Source: an uncultured Prevotellaceae bacterium (GTDB lineage Bacteria; Bacteroidota; Bacteroidia; Bacteroidales; Bacteroidaceae). From it: 64,000 nucleotides of DNA. Positions 1-7,679 of the stretch are shown one piece after another; within the stretch, counting starts at the first letter, position 1, and each line of letters opens with the position of its first letter. Position numbers and translations under genes: made by a program. The notes beneath the pieces were generated by a model. It saw only the letters and a list, made by a program, of their open reading frames with translations. It did not search any database and was not told where the DNA came from. The stretch lies in assembly GCA_902761605.1 (NCBI GenBank), contig CACWLC010000005.1:1-64000 (forward strand). Direction: 5' to 3'.

Positions 1-1
1 G

Positions 2-283
2 AATGATCCTATAATCATCAACTCTGCCTATCGCTCTTGGGAGGTGAATAAGAGGGCAGGGGGAAGCTCGACCTCGAATCATCTCGTAGGTTGTGCGGCG
101 GATATCAGGTGCTTAGGCAAGGAGCAGGCGCTTCGCTATGCAGTTATCCTACTCGATATCGCTGATGATTCGAAAGAGGACTTTGATGAGCTTATCATCG
201 AGGTTAGAGGCTCTACCGTTTGGGTGCATTTCGCAGTGCGTCCGAAAGGTAATCGCAGGAAGATAGTCTTCGATGTAAAATAG
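2..283 (+). CDS. M15 family peptidase, C-terminal part (5' end outside window)
   Basis: The reading frame is open from the first bases of the window, so the true start lies upstream; 93 residues are visible. They carry the SxHxxGxAxD zinc-site signature (SNHLVGCAAD) and a later WVHF segment supplying the third zinc ligand. This is the pattern of the Peptidase_M15_3 family (D-Ala-D-Ala carboxypeptidase or endolysin-like hydrolases that cut peptidoglycan peptides). An internal GTG at 44 could be mistaken for the start, but the preceding codons (NSAYRS) match the conserved start of the fold. The gene ends at a terminator shared with clpB, which converges on it. In Bacteroidota such small M15 proteins occur both in prophages and as free chromosomal genes; nothing else here suggests a prophage. 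The substrate cannot be told. Confidence 0.85.
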   Translation, partial: NDPIIINSAYRSWEVNKRAGGSSTSNHLVGCAADIRCLGKEQALRYAVILLDIADDSKEDFDELIIEVRGSTVWVHFAVRPKGNRRKIVFDVK

Positions 284-313
284 TAAAAGGGAACCATCTC
301 GGTTCCCTTTACT
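282..313. terminator. Bidirectional terminator between the M15 peptidase gene and clpB
   Basis: An inverted repeat (GGGAACC / GGTTCCC, extended by A-rich and T-rich flanks, loop ATCTC) overlaps the M15 stop codon and ends just before the clpB stop codon. The A/T-rich outer stem gives a U-rich tail in both directions, as expected between convergent genes. Confidence 0.8.
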
Positions 314-314
314 G

Positions 315-2822
315 TTAATTGCGGAAGACTAAGCCGTCGCCGAATTCATCGATGATAATCGGCTTGTCGCGATTTACCTCATCGGCAAGGAGCTTCTTAG
401 AGAGGTCGTTGAGCACGAACTGCTGGATGGCTCGTTTTACAGGACGGGCTCCGAAGTCGGGGTCGTAACCCTCCTCTGCAAGGTAAGCTATGGCCTGAGG
501 CGTGCATTCGAGCGTGATGCCCTGTGGAGCCAGCATGTCGGTAACCTTCTTTATCTGCAAGCGAACAACATCGGCAATCTGCTCCTTGGTGAGTGGCGTA
601 AAGGTGATAATCTCATCGATACGGTTAAGGAACTCAGGACGCATGGTGCTGCGCAGTTGTTCACGAGTGGCGTTAGAGGTCATGATGATGATGGTGTTCT
701 TGAAGTTGGCAGTACGTCCCTTGTTGTCTGTGAGACGTCCGTCGTCCAATACCTGAAGCAGTATGTTGAACACATCAGGATGAGCCTTCTCGATCTCATC
801 GAAGAGCACTACAGAATACGGCTTTCTGCGTACGGCCTCAGTGAGCTGTCCACCCTCGTCGTAGCCCACGTATCCCGGAGGTGCACCAATAAGTCGTGAG
901 ACGCTGTATTTCTCCTGATACTCGCTCATGTCGATACGGGTCATCATCGTCTCGTCGTTGAAGAGGTATTCTGCGAGAGTCTTTGCGAGTTCTGTCTTAC
1001 CGACACCTGTGGTGCCGAGGAAGATGAACGAGGCGATAGGTCGCTTTGGGTCCTGAAGTCCTGCACGGCTGCGACGTACGGCATCGGAAACAGCAGTGAT
1101 GGCCTCCTCCTGACCAATGACACGCTTGTGCAGCTCTTCCTCCAGATGGAGCAGCTTCTCTCGTTCGCTCTGCATCATACGGGTAACGGGGATGCCTGTC
1201 CAACGGCTTACCACCTCGGCGATGTCATCGGCAGTGACCTCCTCGCGCACGAGTGAGTTGCCGTCCTGGGCGTTTGCGAGCTGAGCCTGGATGGCCTTGA
1301 TGTCGTCTTCGAGAGCCTTAAGCTTAGAGTAGCGGATCTCTGCCACCTTGCCATAGTCGCCCTCGCGCTCTGCACGCTCTGCCTCGTATTTCAGATTTTC
1401 TATCTCCTGCTTGTCCTGCTGGATCTTGTTTACCAGCTGGCGCTCACCTTCCCACTTGGCACGGAACTGGGTCTCCTGCTCACGCAGCTCGGCAATCTCC
1501 TTATCCAACTGCGCTATCTTCGGTTCGTCGCCCTCGCGTTTGATGGCCTCACGCTCGATTTCGAGCTGAGCCAGACGACGGGATATCTCATCGAGTTCCT
1601 CGGGGACGCTGTCGCGCTCCATACGGAGCTTCGCGGCTGCCTCGTCCATCAGGTCGATGGCCTTGTCGGGGAGGAAACGCTCAGAGATATAGCGCTCAGA
1701 GAGTTGTACGGCAGCGATACAGGCATCATCCTGGATACGTACCTTGTGATGGTTCTCGTAACGCTCCTTCAGACCTCGCAGGATAGATATGGCTGAGAGC
1801 TCATCCGGCTCATCGACCATCACCGTCTGGAATCGACGCTCGAGGGCCTTGTCTTTCTCGAAGTATTTCTGGTACTCATTGAGGGTAGTGGCTCCGATGG
1901 CACGCAGTTCACCACGGGCGAGGGCAGGCTTGAGGATGTTGGCAGCATCCATCGCTCCCTCACCGCCTCCGGCTCCTACCAGCGTGTGGATCTCGTCGAT
2001 GAAGAGGATGATGCGGCCCTCGGCCTTCGTCACCTCGTTGATGACGCTCTTCAGGCGCTCCTCAAACTCACCTTTGTATTTCGCACCAGCCACCAAGGCT
2101 CCCATATCGAGAGAGTAGAGCTGTTTGTCCTTCAGGTTCTCAGGCACATCGCCACGAACGATACGTCCTGCGAGACCTTCCACGATGGCGGTCTTACCAG
2201 TACCAGGCTCACCTATAAGGATAGGATTGTTTTTAGTACGACGGGAGAGGATCTGCAACAGACGACGGATCTCATCATCACGTCCGATAACGGGGTCGAG
2301 CTTACCCTGACGGGCAAGGTCAACGAGATTCTTGGCGTATTTCTCCAAGCTCTGGTAGTTGTCGTCGGCTGATTGCGATTGTACCTTCTGTCCCTGACGC
2401 AGTTCCTGAATGGCTTTCGTCATCTCTTTCTCCGTGCAGCCTGCATCCTTCATGATACGGGCGGCAGTAGAGTTGACGCTAAGCAGAGCGAGCAATATCG
2501 GCTCTACCGATACGAACTCATCGCCATTCTTCTGTGCTGTCTCTTGTGCACGTACGAGTACATTGTTACTATCATTAGAGAGATAGGGTTGTCCGCCCTG
2601 CACGCGTGGCAGGTGTTTGATCTCCTGATCTATCAGAAGCTCTATCTGCTGGGCGTTAACCCCGAGTTTCTGGAAGATGAAGTTCGTTACGTCCTTCGCC
2701 TTCTCCATCACACCCTTGAGGATGTGTGCAGGTTCGATGACCTGCTGGCCGTTCATCTGAGCCGTATTGACAGCTGCCTGAACAGCCTCTTGTGCTTTAA
2801 TTGTAAATTTGTCTAATGTCAT
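315..2822 (-). CDS. clpB: ATP-dependent disaggregase ClpB
   Basis: Hsp100 chaperone that threads aggregated proteins through a hexameric ring together with DnaK. Order: Clp N-terminal domain (starts [15 protein letters not shown]), first AAA+ domain (Walker A GEPGTGKT, Walker B FIDEIH), coiled-coil middle domain, second AAA+ domain ([14 protein letters not shown]) and a C-terminal domain ending near [14 protein letters not shown]. The start at 2822 is chosen because it matches the family N-terminus and is preceded by AAGGAGG, a strong Shine-Dalgarno sequence that is unusual in this phylum; the frame is open 25 codons further upstream. Length is 835 residues against about 860 usual. The shortfall is in D2: only ten residues separate the sensor-1 TSN from RPEFLNR, where relatives have about 30-37. 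All nucleotide-binding motifs are intact, so I call it functional, with an altered D2. Confidence 0.96.
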   Translation of the reverse strand: MTLDKFTIKAQEAVQAAVNTAQMNGQQVIEPAHILKGVMEKAKDVTNFIFQKLGVNAQQIELLIDQEIKHLPRVQGGQPYLSNDSNNVLVRAQETAQKNGDEFVSVEPILLALLSVNSTAARIMKDAGCTEKEMTKAIQELRQGQKVQSQSADDNYQSLEKYAKNLVDLARQGKLDPVIGRDDEIRRLLQILSRRTKNNPILIGEPGTGKTAIVEGLAGRIVRGDVPENLKDKQLYSLDMGALVAGAKYKGEFEERLKSVINEVTKAEGRIILFIDEIHTLVGAGGGEGAMDAANILKPALARGELRAIGATTLNEYQKYFEKDKALERRFQTVMVDEPDELSAISILRGLKERYENHHKVRIQDDACIAAVQLSERYISERFLPDKAIDLMDEAAAKLRMERDSVPEELDEISRRLAQLEIEREAIKREGDEPKIAQLDKEIAELREQETQFRAKWEGERQLVNKIQQDKQEIENLKYEAERAEREGDYGKVAEIRYSKLKALEDDIKAIQAQLANAQDGNSLVREEVTADDIAEVVSRWTGIPVTRMMQSEREKLLHLEEELHKRVIGQEEAITAVSDAVRRSRAGLQDPKRPIASFIFLGTTGVGKTELAKTLAEYLFNDETMMTRIDMSEYQEKYSVSRLIGAPPGYVGYDEGGQLTEAVRRKPYSVVLFDEIEKAHPDVFNILLQVLDDGRLTDNKGRTANFKNTIIIMTSNATREQLRSTMRPEFLNRIDEIITFTPLTKEQIADVVRLQIKKVTDMLAPQGITLECTPQAIAYLAEEGYDPDFGARPVKRAIQQFVLNDLSKKLLADEVNRDKPIIIDEFGDGLVFRN

Positions 2823-2889
2823 ATCTTTGTCCTCCTTGTTTTTTTTATTCTGTCTAAGGACAATCAAAGGACGTGCCGAGGGATTTGTT

Positions 2890-2906
2890 TGTGTCAAATC
2901 GACACA
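2890..2906. promoter_or_regulatory. Perfect 6-bp inverted repeat upstream of clpB, possible operator
   Basis: TGTGTC-AAATC-GACACA lies about 70 bp upstream of the clpB start. It is not the CIRCE element. Position and symmetry suggest a repressor site for clpB, but no binding protein can be named. I see no good TAnnTTTG box for clpB, so its promoter may use another sigma factor. Confidence 0.35.
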
Positions 2907-2955
2907 TATTTCTGTCTTTTTGTCGGCTTTTGGGTAAAATCCTAATAAATGGGGA

Positions 2956-2986
2956 TTGCGGATGTGGAAGGAAATCAGTACCTTTG
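2956..2986 (+). promoter_or_regulatory. Sigma-ABfr promoter of the M28 peptidase gene
   Basis: TTG at 2956-2958 and TACCTTTG at 2979-2986, spaced by 20 bp, match the Bacteroidota -33/-7 consensus exactly. The ATG follows only eight bases after the -7 box, so the transcript should be leaderless or nearly so. Confidence 0.75.
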
Positions 2987-2994
2987 CACCCGCA

Positions 2995-4269
2995 ATGAGA
3001 AGACTGTTTATATTTTATATTTTATATTTTGTATTTAGCCCCGTAGTGGCGCAAAAGCAGGATGTGATGAAGCAGACGGTGGAATATCTGGCGTCGCAGG
3101 AGCTTGGCGGACGATACCCGGCTACTGTGGGCGATACCCTCGCCTCGGAGTTTATCGTCAGCCAGTTGAGCAGTCTGAAGCTCAAGCCCATCGTCAAGGG
3201 AAAGAAAAAGACAGCATACTTTCAGAACTTCACCTATGGTAAGACCAAGGAGCTGGAGCGTACCACGCATAACATCATTGCTGTGCTGCCTGGCAAGGAT
3301 AAGCAGTTGAAACACGAATACATCGTCGTGGGTTCGCATTACGACCATCTGGGCTTAGGAGGACAGAATTCCGGTTCACGACGTCCTGACACCTTGGGCG
3401 TACATCCTGGTGCCGATGATAATGCCAGTGGCGATGCAGTAGTGCTCGAGCTGGCTAAGTTTTTTAAAAAGGAACGCGCGAAGAGAAGTATCATCTTTGC
3501 CTTCTTCGGTGCCGAAGAACAGGGACTTATAGGTTCGAAGAACTTCCTGGAGTGGATGAAGAAGGACGATGCCCGTCGCATAAACCTCCCTGCCGATAAG
3601 AAGGGCATTGTGGCGATGGTGAATCTCGATATGGTGGGTCGTATGCGCGACAATGCCATGAGCGTTTCGGGTACTGGTACCAGTTCTGAGTTTAAGGCAA
3701 TGGCTGAGGCTGCGGCTGAACAGACGAAACTAAATATATCTTGTACCCCCGACGGCTATGGGCCCAGCGATCATGCGTCGTTTGTGGCACAGGAGATTCC
3801 CGTGCTCTTCCTCACTACGGGCGGACACATGGAGTATCATACGCCTGACGATGTGCCTTCGACACTGAATTACGATGGTATGCAGCAGACGCTCGATTTC
3901 TCGAAGTTGCTGATTACGCAGATTGCCAATATGCCCACGACACCTGATTATATCAGTGTGCCGAGCACCAATAAGATGAAGCACGGAAAGTTTAAGGTGA
4001 CCTTAGGACTGATGCCTGATGTGATGGGAGCAAGTCGTATTCCTGGTCTTCGTGCAGATATTGTGGTGGCAGGAAAGTCGGCCCACAATGCAGGTATCCG
4101 TAGTGGTGATATCATTCAGGAGATTGATGGCAAGCCCGTAACGAATATGGACGACTATATGCAGCGCTTGTCGGAACTGGAGCCCGATACCACCGTACCT
4201 GTGAAAGTGCTGCGCAATGAAGAAATCATCACTTTCCAGGTTCACCTGATGGGAAAGGTAAAAAAGTAA
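2995..4269 (+). CDS. Secreted M28 family zinc aminopeptidase with PDZ domain
   Basis: A 424-residue exported metallopeptidase. The signal peptide ([20 protein letters not shown]) is followed by an M28 catalytic domain with the two-zinc ligand set: His in SHYDHLG (about residue 115), Asp in GADDNASG, Glu pair in GAEEQG, Asp in NLDMVG, and His in HTPDD (about 282). A PDZ domain fills the C-terminus from about residue 335 ([29 protein letters not shown]). Such enzymes remove N-terminal amino acids from peptides in the periplasm or outside the cell. The ATG at 2995 is preferred over an upstream TTG because the promoter -7 box lies between them. The hydrophobic core of the signal peptide is encoded by a tandem heptanucleotide array, and another repeat array runs across the stop codon. 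Confidence 0.92.
   Translation: MRRLFIFYILYFVFSPVVAQKQDVMKQTVEYLASQELGGRYPATVGDTLASEFIVSQLSSLKLKPIVKGKKKTAYFQNFTYGKTKELERTTHNIIAVLPGKDKQLKHEYIVVGSHYDHLGLGGQNSGSRRPDTLGVHPGADDNASGDAVVLELAKFFKKERAKRSIIFAFFGAEEQGLIGSKNFLEWMKKDDARRINLPADKKGIVAMVNLDMVGRMRDNAMSVSGTGTSSEFKAMAEAAAEQTKLNISCTPDGYGPSDHASFVAQEIPVLFLTTGGHMEYHTPDDVPSTLNYDGMQQTLDFSKLLITQIANMPTTPDYISVPSTNKMKHGKFKVTLGLMPDVMGASRIPGLRADIVVAGKSAHNAGIRSGDIIQEIDGKPVTNMDDYMQRLSELEPDTTVPVKVLRNEEIITFQVHLMGKVKK
3007..3034 (+). repeat. Heptanucleotide array (TTTATAT x4) in a signal-peptide core
   Basis: Three exact TTTATAT units and one TTTGTAT unit in a row. They encode the hydrophobic segment [10 protein letters not shown] of the M28 peptidase signal peptide. 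Because 7 is not a multiple of 3, the unit is read in all three frames, and each frame gives hydrophobic residues. Confidence 0.85.
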
Positions 4270-4290
4270 AAAGGTAAAAGGGGAAAAAAT
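4257..4290 (+). repeat. Octanucleotide-like array (GGTAAAAA) across the M28 stop codon
   Basis: GTA recurs every 8 bp (4258, 4266, 4274) in an A/G-only tract running from the last codons of the M28 peptidase (GKVKK) through its stop into the 23-bp gap before the next gene. Its reverse complement matches the TTTTACCT array at 17958-17995. Confidence 0.65.
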
Positions 4291-4292
4291 AA

Positions 4293-5096
4293 ATGATGAA
4301 GAAAATTGGCTATTGGTGGGTGGCCATCGGCATAACCCTGGCGCTGAGTATTTATCAGCGCATGACGGGACCTACATATCCGAAGAAGGTAGATATTGAG
4401 CTGAATGGCGAAGACTACAGGGTGAAGCTGCCCAGAAGTGGTGTGCAGAAGGATGAAGTGATCTGTCTGAAGGACTGGCCAGCAGATGTTAAGGCACAGA
4501 TGCACTACCGCCGTTATCCTACAGCAGAAGCCTACACCACGGTGGATTTTGTCAGGACTGACAACGAGTGGCAGGCAGCGCTGCCAGTACAGCCCGTTGC
4601 AGGGAAACTGGAGTATTACATCACCGTAAACGGCAAAGACTATCTGAAGGACGAACCTGTGGTGATCCGTTTCCGCAACGATGTGCCTGCCTATATCCTG
4701 ATACCGCACATTTTGCTGATGTTTGGCGCTATGCTCTTCGCGGTCTATACGCTAATGATGGTGACTATGCGCATGGACTACAGCAAGTGGCTGAAGATTA
4801 CGGTGGCTACGTTGTTCGTAGGTGGTTTCGTCTTCGGACCACTGGTGCAGCATGCAGCCTTCGGACCTTGGTGGACGGGATTCCCCTACGGCACAGATCT
4901 TACTGACAATAAGACCCTCATCTCCTTCATATTCTTCCTGGCTGCTTTAGCTACCTTGAAGTGGAAGTACAATAAGTGGGTAGTAGGGCTCGCTGTATTG
5001 GTGATGATAGCTGTCTTCACGATTCCGCATAGTGCTTTCGGCTCGGAGTACGACTATGAGAAGCAGGAGCTGGGAACGGAGGAAATTAAGAGTTAA
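4293..5096 (+). CDS. Conserved membrane protein of unknown function
   Basis: I do not recognise a named family. The 267 residues show one N-terminal membrane helix (about 6-22), an extracytoplasmic beta-rich domain (about 30-130, resembling an Ig-like fold in its alternating pattern), then about four helices between 135 and 250 (ILIPHILLMFGAMLFAVYTLMMV, ITVATLFVGGFVFGPLVQ, LISFIFFLAALATL, VVGLAVLVMIAVFTI). Sequence between helices is rich in Trp, Gly and Pro (FGPWWTGFPYGTD). It follows the M28 peptidase by 23 bp and probably shares its transcript. The start could be either of two adjacent ATGs. Confidence 0.75.
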   Translation: MMKKIGYWWVAIGITLALSIYQRMTGPTYPKKVDIELNGEDYRVKLPRSGVQKDEVICLKDWPADVKAQMHYRRYPTAEAYTTVDFVRTDNEWQAALPVQPVAGKLEYYITVNGKDYLKDEPVVIRFRNDVPAYILIPHILLMFGAMLFAVYTLMMVTMRMDYSKWLKITVATLFVGGFVFGPLVQHAAFGPWWTGFPYGTDLTDNKTLISFIFFLAALATLKWKYNKWVVGLAVLVMIAVFTIPHSAFGSEYDYEKQELGTEEIKS

Positions 5097-5105
5097 GAAT
5101 TAAGA
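5085..5105 (+). repeat. Heptanucleotide array (RTTAAGA x3) across a stop codon
   Basis: ATTAAGA, GTTAAGA, ATTAAGA in direct succession. The array contains the stop codon of the upstream membrane protein gene (C-terminus EIKS) and ends four bases before the next ATG. Confidence 0.7.
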
Positions 5106-5109
5106 AAAT

Positions 5110-5598
5110 ATGAAAATGAAAAAATTGATGACGATGACGATTGCCGCGATGGCTTTCGTAATGAGTATGAGTTCATGTAGCAGTAGTAACGATGATGCGC
5201 CAGAAGCACCAGTTGCCAATCAGGTGGCAGGGTCGTATACAGGTAAGGAAGTTATGACGGTCAGCGGTGAGGCTGATGAGAATACGGAGACCTTTGAGTT
5301 TACCAAAGCTACAGACGTTTCTGTGGACGTGATACTTCCCGAATATGGTGAGGGGATGATGACGGTTCCTGCCATGCCTGTGAAGGGAATCTCCCTGACC
5401 AAGAGCGGTAACACCATTACCGGTAAGCTTGCCAAGTACGAAGGCACGGTTAAGAATGCCAAAGGCGATGAGAAGTCTTATACCGTGACAGACTTTGTCG
5501 TTATTTTCAATGACAAGACCGTTGTTCTGACATTTAAGATGAAGTATGGTAATATGCCCTTTGACTTCGAAGGTCAGTTTACGGGAACAAAGAAATAA
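5110..5598 (+). CDS. Calycin-like beta-barrel lipoprotein
   Basis: A 162-residue exported lipoprotein: signal peptide with lipobox MSSC (Cys at residue 23), an SSSNDD linker, then a beta-strand-rich domain opening with VAGSYTGKEVMTVSG and closing with FEGQFTGTKK. The VAGxYxG opening and alternating strands suggest the calycin-like family of small Bacteroidota lipoproteins; this is pattern recognition, not a measured match. The Ser/Asn/Asp run after the cysteine resembles lipoprotein export signals that carry proteins to the cell surface in this phylum. The gene ends three bases before a TonB-dependent receptor gene, so the pair may form a two-part uptake system, with the lipoprotein as surface binder. 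Confidence 0.75.
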   Translation: MKMKKLMTMTIAAMAFVMSMSSCSSSNDDAPEAPVANQVAGSYTGKEVMTVSGEADENTETFEFTKATDVSVDVILPEYGEGMMTVPAMPVKGISLTKSGNTITGKLAKYEGTVKNAKGDEKSYTVTDFVVIFNDKTVVLTFKMKYGNMPFDFEGQFTGTKK

Positions 5599-5601
5599 GT
5601 C

Positions 5602-7641
5602 GTGACAGAATACTTTACAAGAAGATTTTTTAATACGATTATGGCTGGCATAGCATTGTCTGTGCCAGCTATTAGTCTCTCTGCACAGACTAAACAGAAG
5701 ACTGCCTTCCGCGACTCTGTGGAGCTGGACCAGATAGTGGTGACGGCTTCGCACACCCCTAAGGCCCTGAAGGATGCTCCTGTGGTGACACGACTTATCA
5801 CCCTCCGCGACATAAAGATTGTAGATGCTACAAATATTCAGGATATGCTCACTCAGGAGATTCCCGGACTGGAGTTCGGTTTTGCTATGAGTCAGGAGAC
5901 ATCGCTGAATATGAGCGGTTTTGGAGGCAACTCCGTACTCTTCCTCGTCGATGGAGAACGTATGGCGGGAGAGACGATGGACAACGTTGACTACAGTCGT
6001 ATGAACCTCGACAACGTGGGACGTATTGAGATCGTGAAAGGTGCCTCGTCAGCCCTCTATGGTTCTAATGCCGTAGGAGGAGTGGTGAACATCATCAGTC
6101 GTGAGAATCTCGAGCCCTGGACTGCTAACGTCAATTCCCGTTACAGCTCCTTCGGGCATGAATGGCGCAACGGAGCCAGCTTCTCGTTTAATACGAAGAA
6201 ATGGAACTCGCAGACAAGTTTCCAGCATACTAAGATAGATCCTGTAGACCTGCCTAAACCATACTCTTCTGAAGAGATTGCAATGGAACTGATGAAGAAG
6301 GCTCAGGGACTGCCATACGATGAGCGAGTGCTCAATGATGACTCGAACCTGAGTCGTCTCTATGGACAGAAGACATATAACGTGAAGGAACGTCTTACGT
6401 GGCGGGCTACTGATAACCTGACACTTATCGGAAGGGCGGGCTACTTTTTCCGCACCAGCGAGCGAGATACCTATAACTATCATTTCAATGGCTATAGTGC
6501 AGGACTGAGGGGAAAGTACGCATGGGATGGTGGACGGAGTCTCGAACTGTCGTATGCCTACGACCAGTATGATAAGGCCAACTTCATGCCTGACGGAAGA
6601 CGTACACACGATCACGATTACAGTAATCGGCAGCATGTGGTACATGCGTTATACCATCATGCCTTTGGTAAAAACAGTCTGATACTCGGTGCCGACTATA
6701 TGAACGACTATCTCTCTACATACCAGTTTATAGAGGATGTGAGCCACTCGCAGGACAATATCGACGGGTTTGCACAGTTCGACTGGAACATTACCGACAG
6801 ACTAAATGTGGTGGGAAGCGTAAGATACGATTATTTCTCGGCTTCTGCGCATAAGGCTTTCACCGAGCGTCTCGCCATAGTGTATAAACTGCCTTGGATG
6901 ACTCTCAGAGCTAACTATGCCAGCGGTTTCAGAGCCCCTACGCTCAAGGAGATGTATATGCACTTCGATATGGGTAATATGGGATATATGCTTATCGGAA
7001 ATCCAGACCTTAAGCCAGAGAGAAGCCATAACTTCAATGTGGCACTCGAGAGAATCAATCGCATAAGGAAGGGAGGAATACTCGACGGAGTGTACACCTT
7101 CACACTCATGGGATCGTGTAATATCTTTGACAAACGTATTACCACCATTGCCTACGATTATAGAGACGAGCGCACCCACGAGACGTTGCCGGGAGCACTG
7201 TACTTCAACCAGGACGGTATCACGGTGTGGGGTGTCGATGTGAGTCTTGGACACGCGTTGGACTGTGGACTGACGCTGAAGCTGAACTATTCGTGGATGC
7301 ACGAGAAGGGCAATGTGTCGTACTCGGATTTCTATCAGCCGCGTAATCACTCTATGACCTGGCGCGTAGGATATAATCATCGTTTTGCGCGATTCTACGC
7401 CATCGATGCAGCACTATCAGGACGCTGGCTTGGTACGCCTCAGTCTGGACGTATGGATGTAGATCAGGGCTATACCATCTGGAAGCTGATGCTCCAGCAC
7501 CATCTCTGGCGCAGCATCCGTCTGAATACTGCCATCGACAATATCTTCAATTTCAAGCCGAAGAGGTATTACTACAGTTCGCCGCTTACCACTGGGACGT
7601 CTTTCAGTATAGGCCTGTCGGTAGATTTGGATAAGATATAA
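5602..7641 (+). CDS. TonB-dependent outer-membrane receptor (SusD-less type)
   Basis: A 679-residue receptor. After a signal peptide ending at SLSAQ comes a TonB-box-like segment (DQIVVTASHTPKAL), a plug domain (VDATNIQDMLTQEIPGLEF, VDGERMAGETMDNVDYSRMNLDNVGRIEIVKGASSALYGSNAVGGVVNIIS) and a 22-strand barrel that ends in a typical outer-membrane terminal strand (FSIGLSVDLDKI). There is no STN signalling domain, no carboxypeptidase-regulatory repeat and no SusD partner, so it resembles cobalamin, heme or siderophore receptors more than glycan SusC proteins. The GTG start at 5602 keeps the basic n-region (TRRFF) of the signal peptide; an ATG at 5641 would cut it. It is coupled to the lipoprotein gene. 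The ligand is unknown. Confidence 0.92.
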   Translation: MTEYFTRRFFNTIMAGIALSVPAISLSAQTKQKTAFRDSVELDQIVVTASHTPKALKDAPVVTRLITLRDIKIVDATNIQDMLTQEIPGLEFGFAMSQETSLNMSGFGGNSVLFLVDGERMAGETMDNVDYSRMNLDNVGRIEIVKGASSALYGSNAVGGVVNIISRENLEPWTANVNSRYSSFGHEWRNGASFSFNTKKWNSQTSFQHTKIDPVDLPKPYSSEEIAMELMKKAQGLPYDERVLNDDSNLSRLYGQKTYNVKERLTWRATDNLTLIGRAGYFFRTSERDTYNYHFNGYSAGLRGKYAWDGGRSLELSYAYDQYDKANFMPDGRRTHDHDYSNRQHVVHALYHHAFGKNSLILGADYMNDYLSTYQFIEDVSHSQDNIDGFAQFDWNITDRLNVVGSVRYDYFSASAHKAFTERLAIVYKLPWMTLRANYASGFRAPTLKEMYMHFDMGNMGYMLIGNPDLKPERSHNFNVALERINRIRKGGILDGVYTFTLMGSCNIFDKRITTIAYDYRDERTHETLPGALYFNQDGITVWGVDVSLGHALDCGLTLKLNYSWMHEKGNVSYSDFYQPRNHSMTWRVGYNHRFARFYAIDAALSGRWLGTPQSGRMDVDQGYTIWKLMLQHHLWRSIRLNTAIDNIFNFKPKRYYYSSPLTTGTSFSIGLSVDLDKI

Positions 7642-7645
7642 GAAT

Positions 7646-7676
7646 AGTAATCCCCAGCCGAGCGACTGGGGATTAT
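7646..7676. terminator. Bidirectional terminator between the receptor and GH94 genes
   Basis: TAATCCCCAG and CTGGGGATTA form a perfect 10-bp stem (7648-7657, 7666-7675) with an 8-base loop, and both flanks are A/T-rich. The genes converge here. Confidence 0.85.
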
Positions 7677-7679
7677 TAT

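Noticed and set aside
2-283. Prophage remnant at the left edge
   Set aside because: An M15 peptidase alone is weak evidence; no phage structural, integrase or holin gene is seen nearby.
1986-2372. Long open frames antisense to clpB and other large genes
   Set aside because: They mirror codon bias of the real genes, lack promoters and match no recognisable protein.
2823-2897. 25-codon N-terminal extension of ClpB
   Set aside because: The family N-terminus and a strong Shine-Dalgarno sequence both fit the start at 2822.
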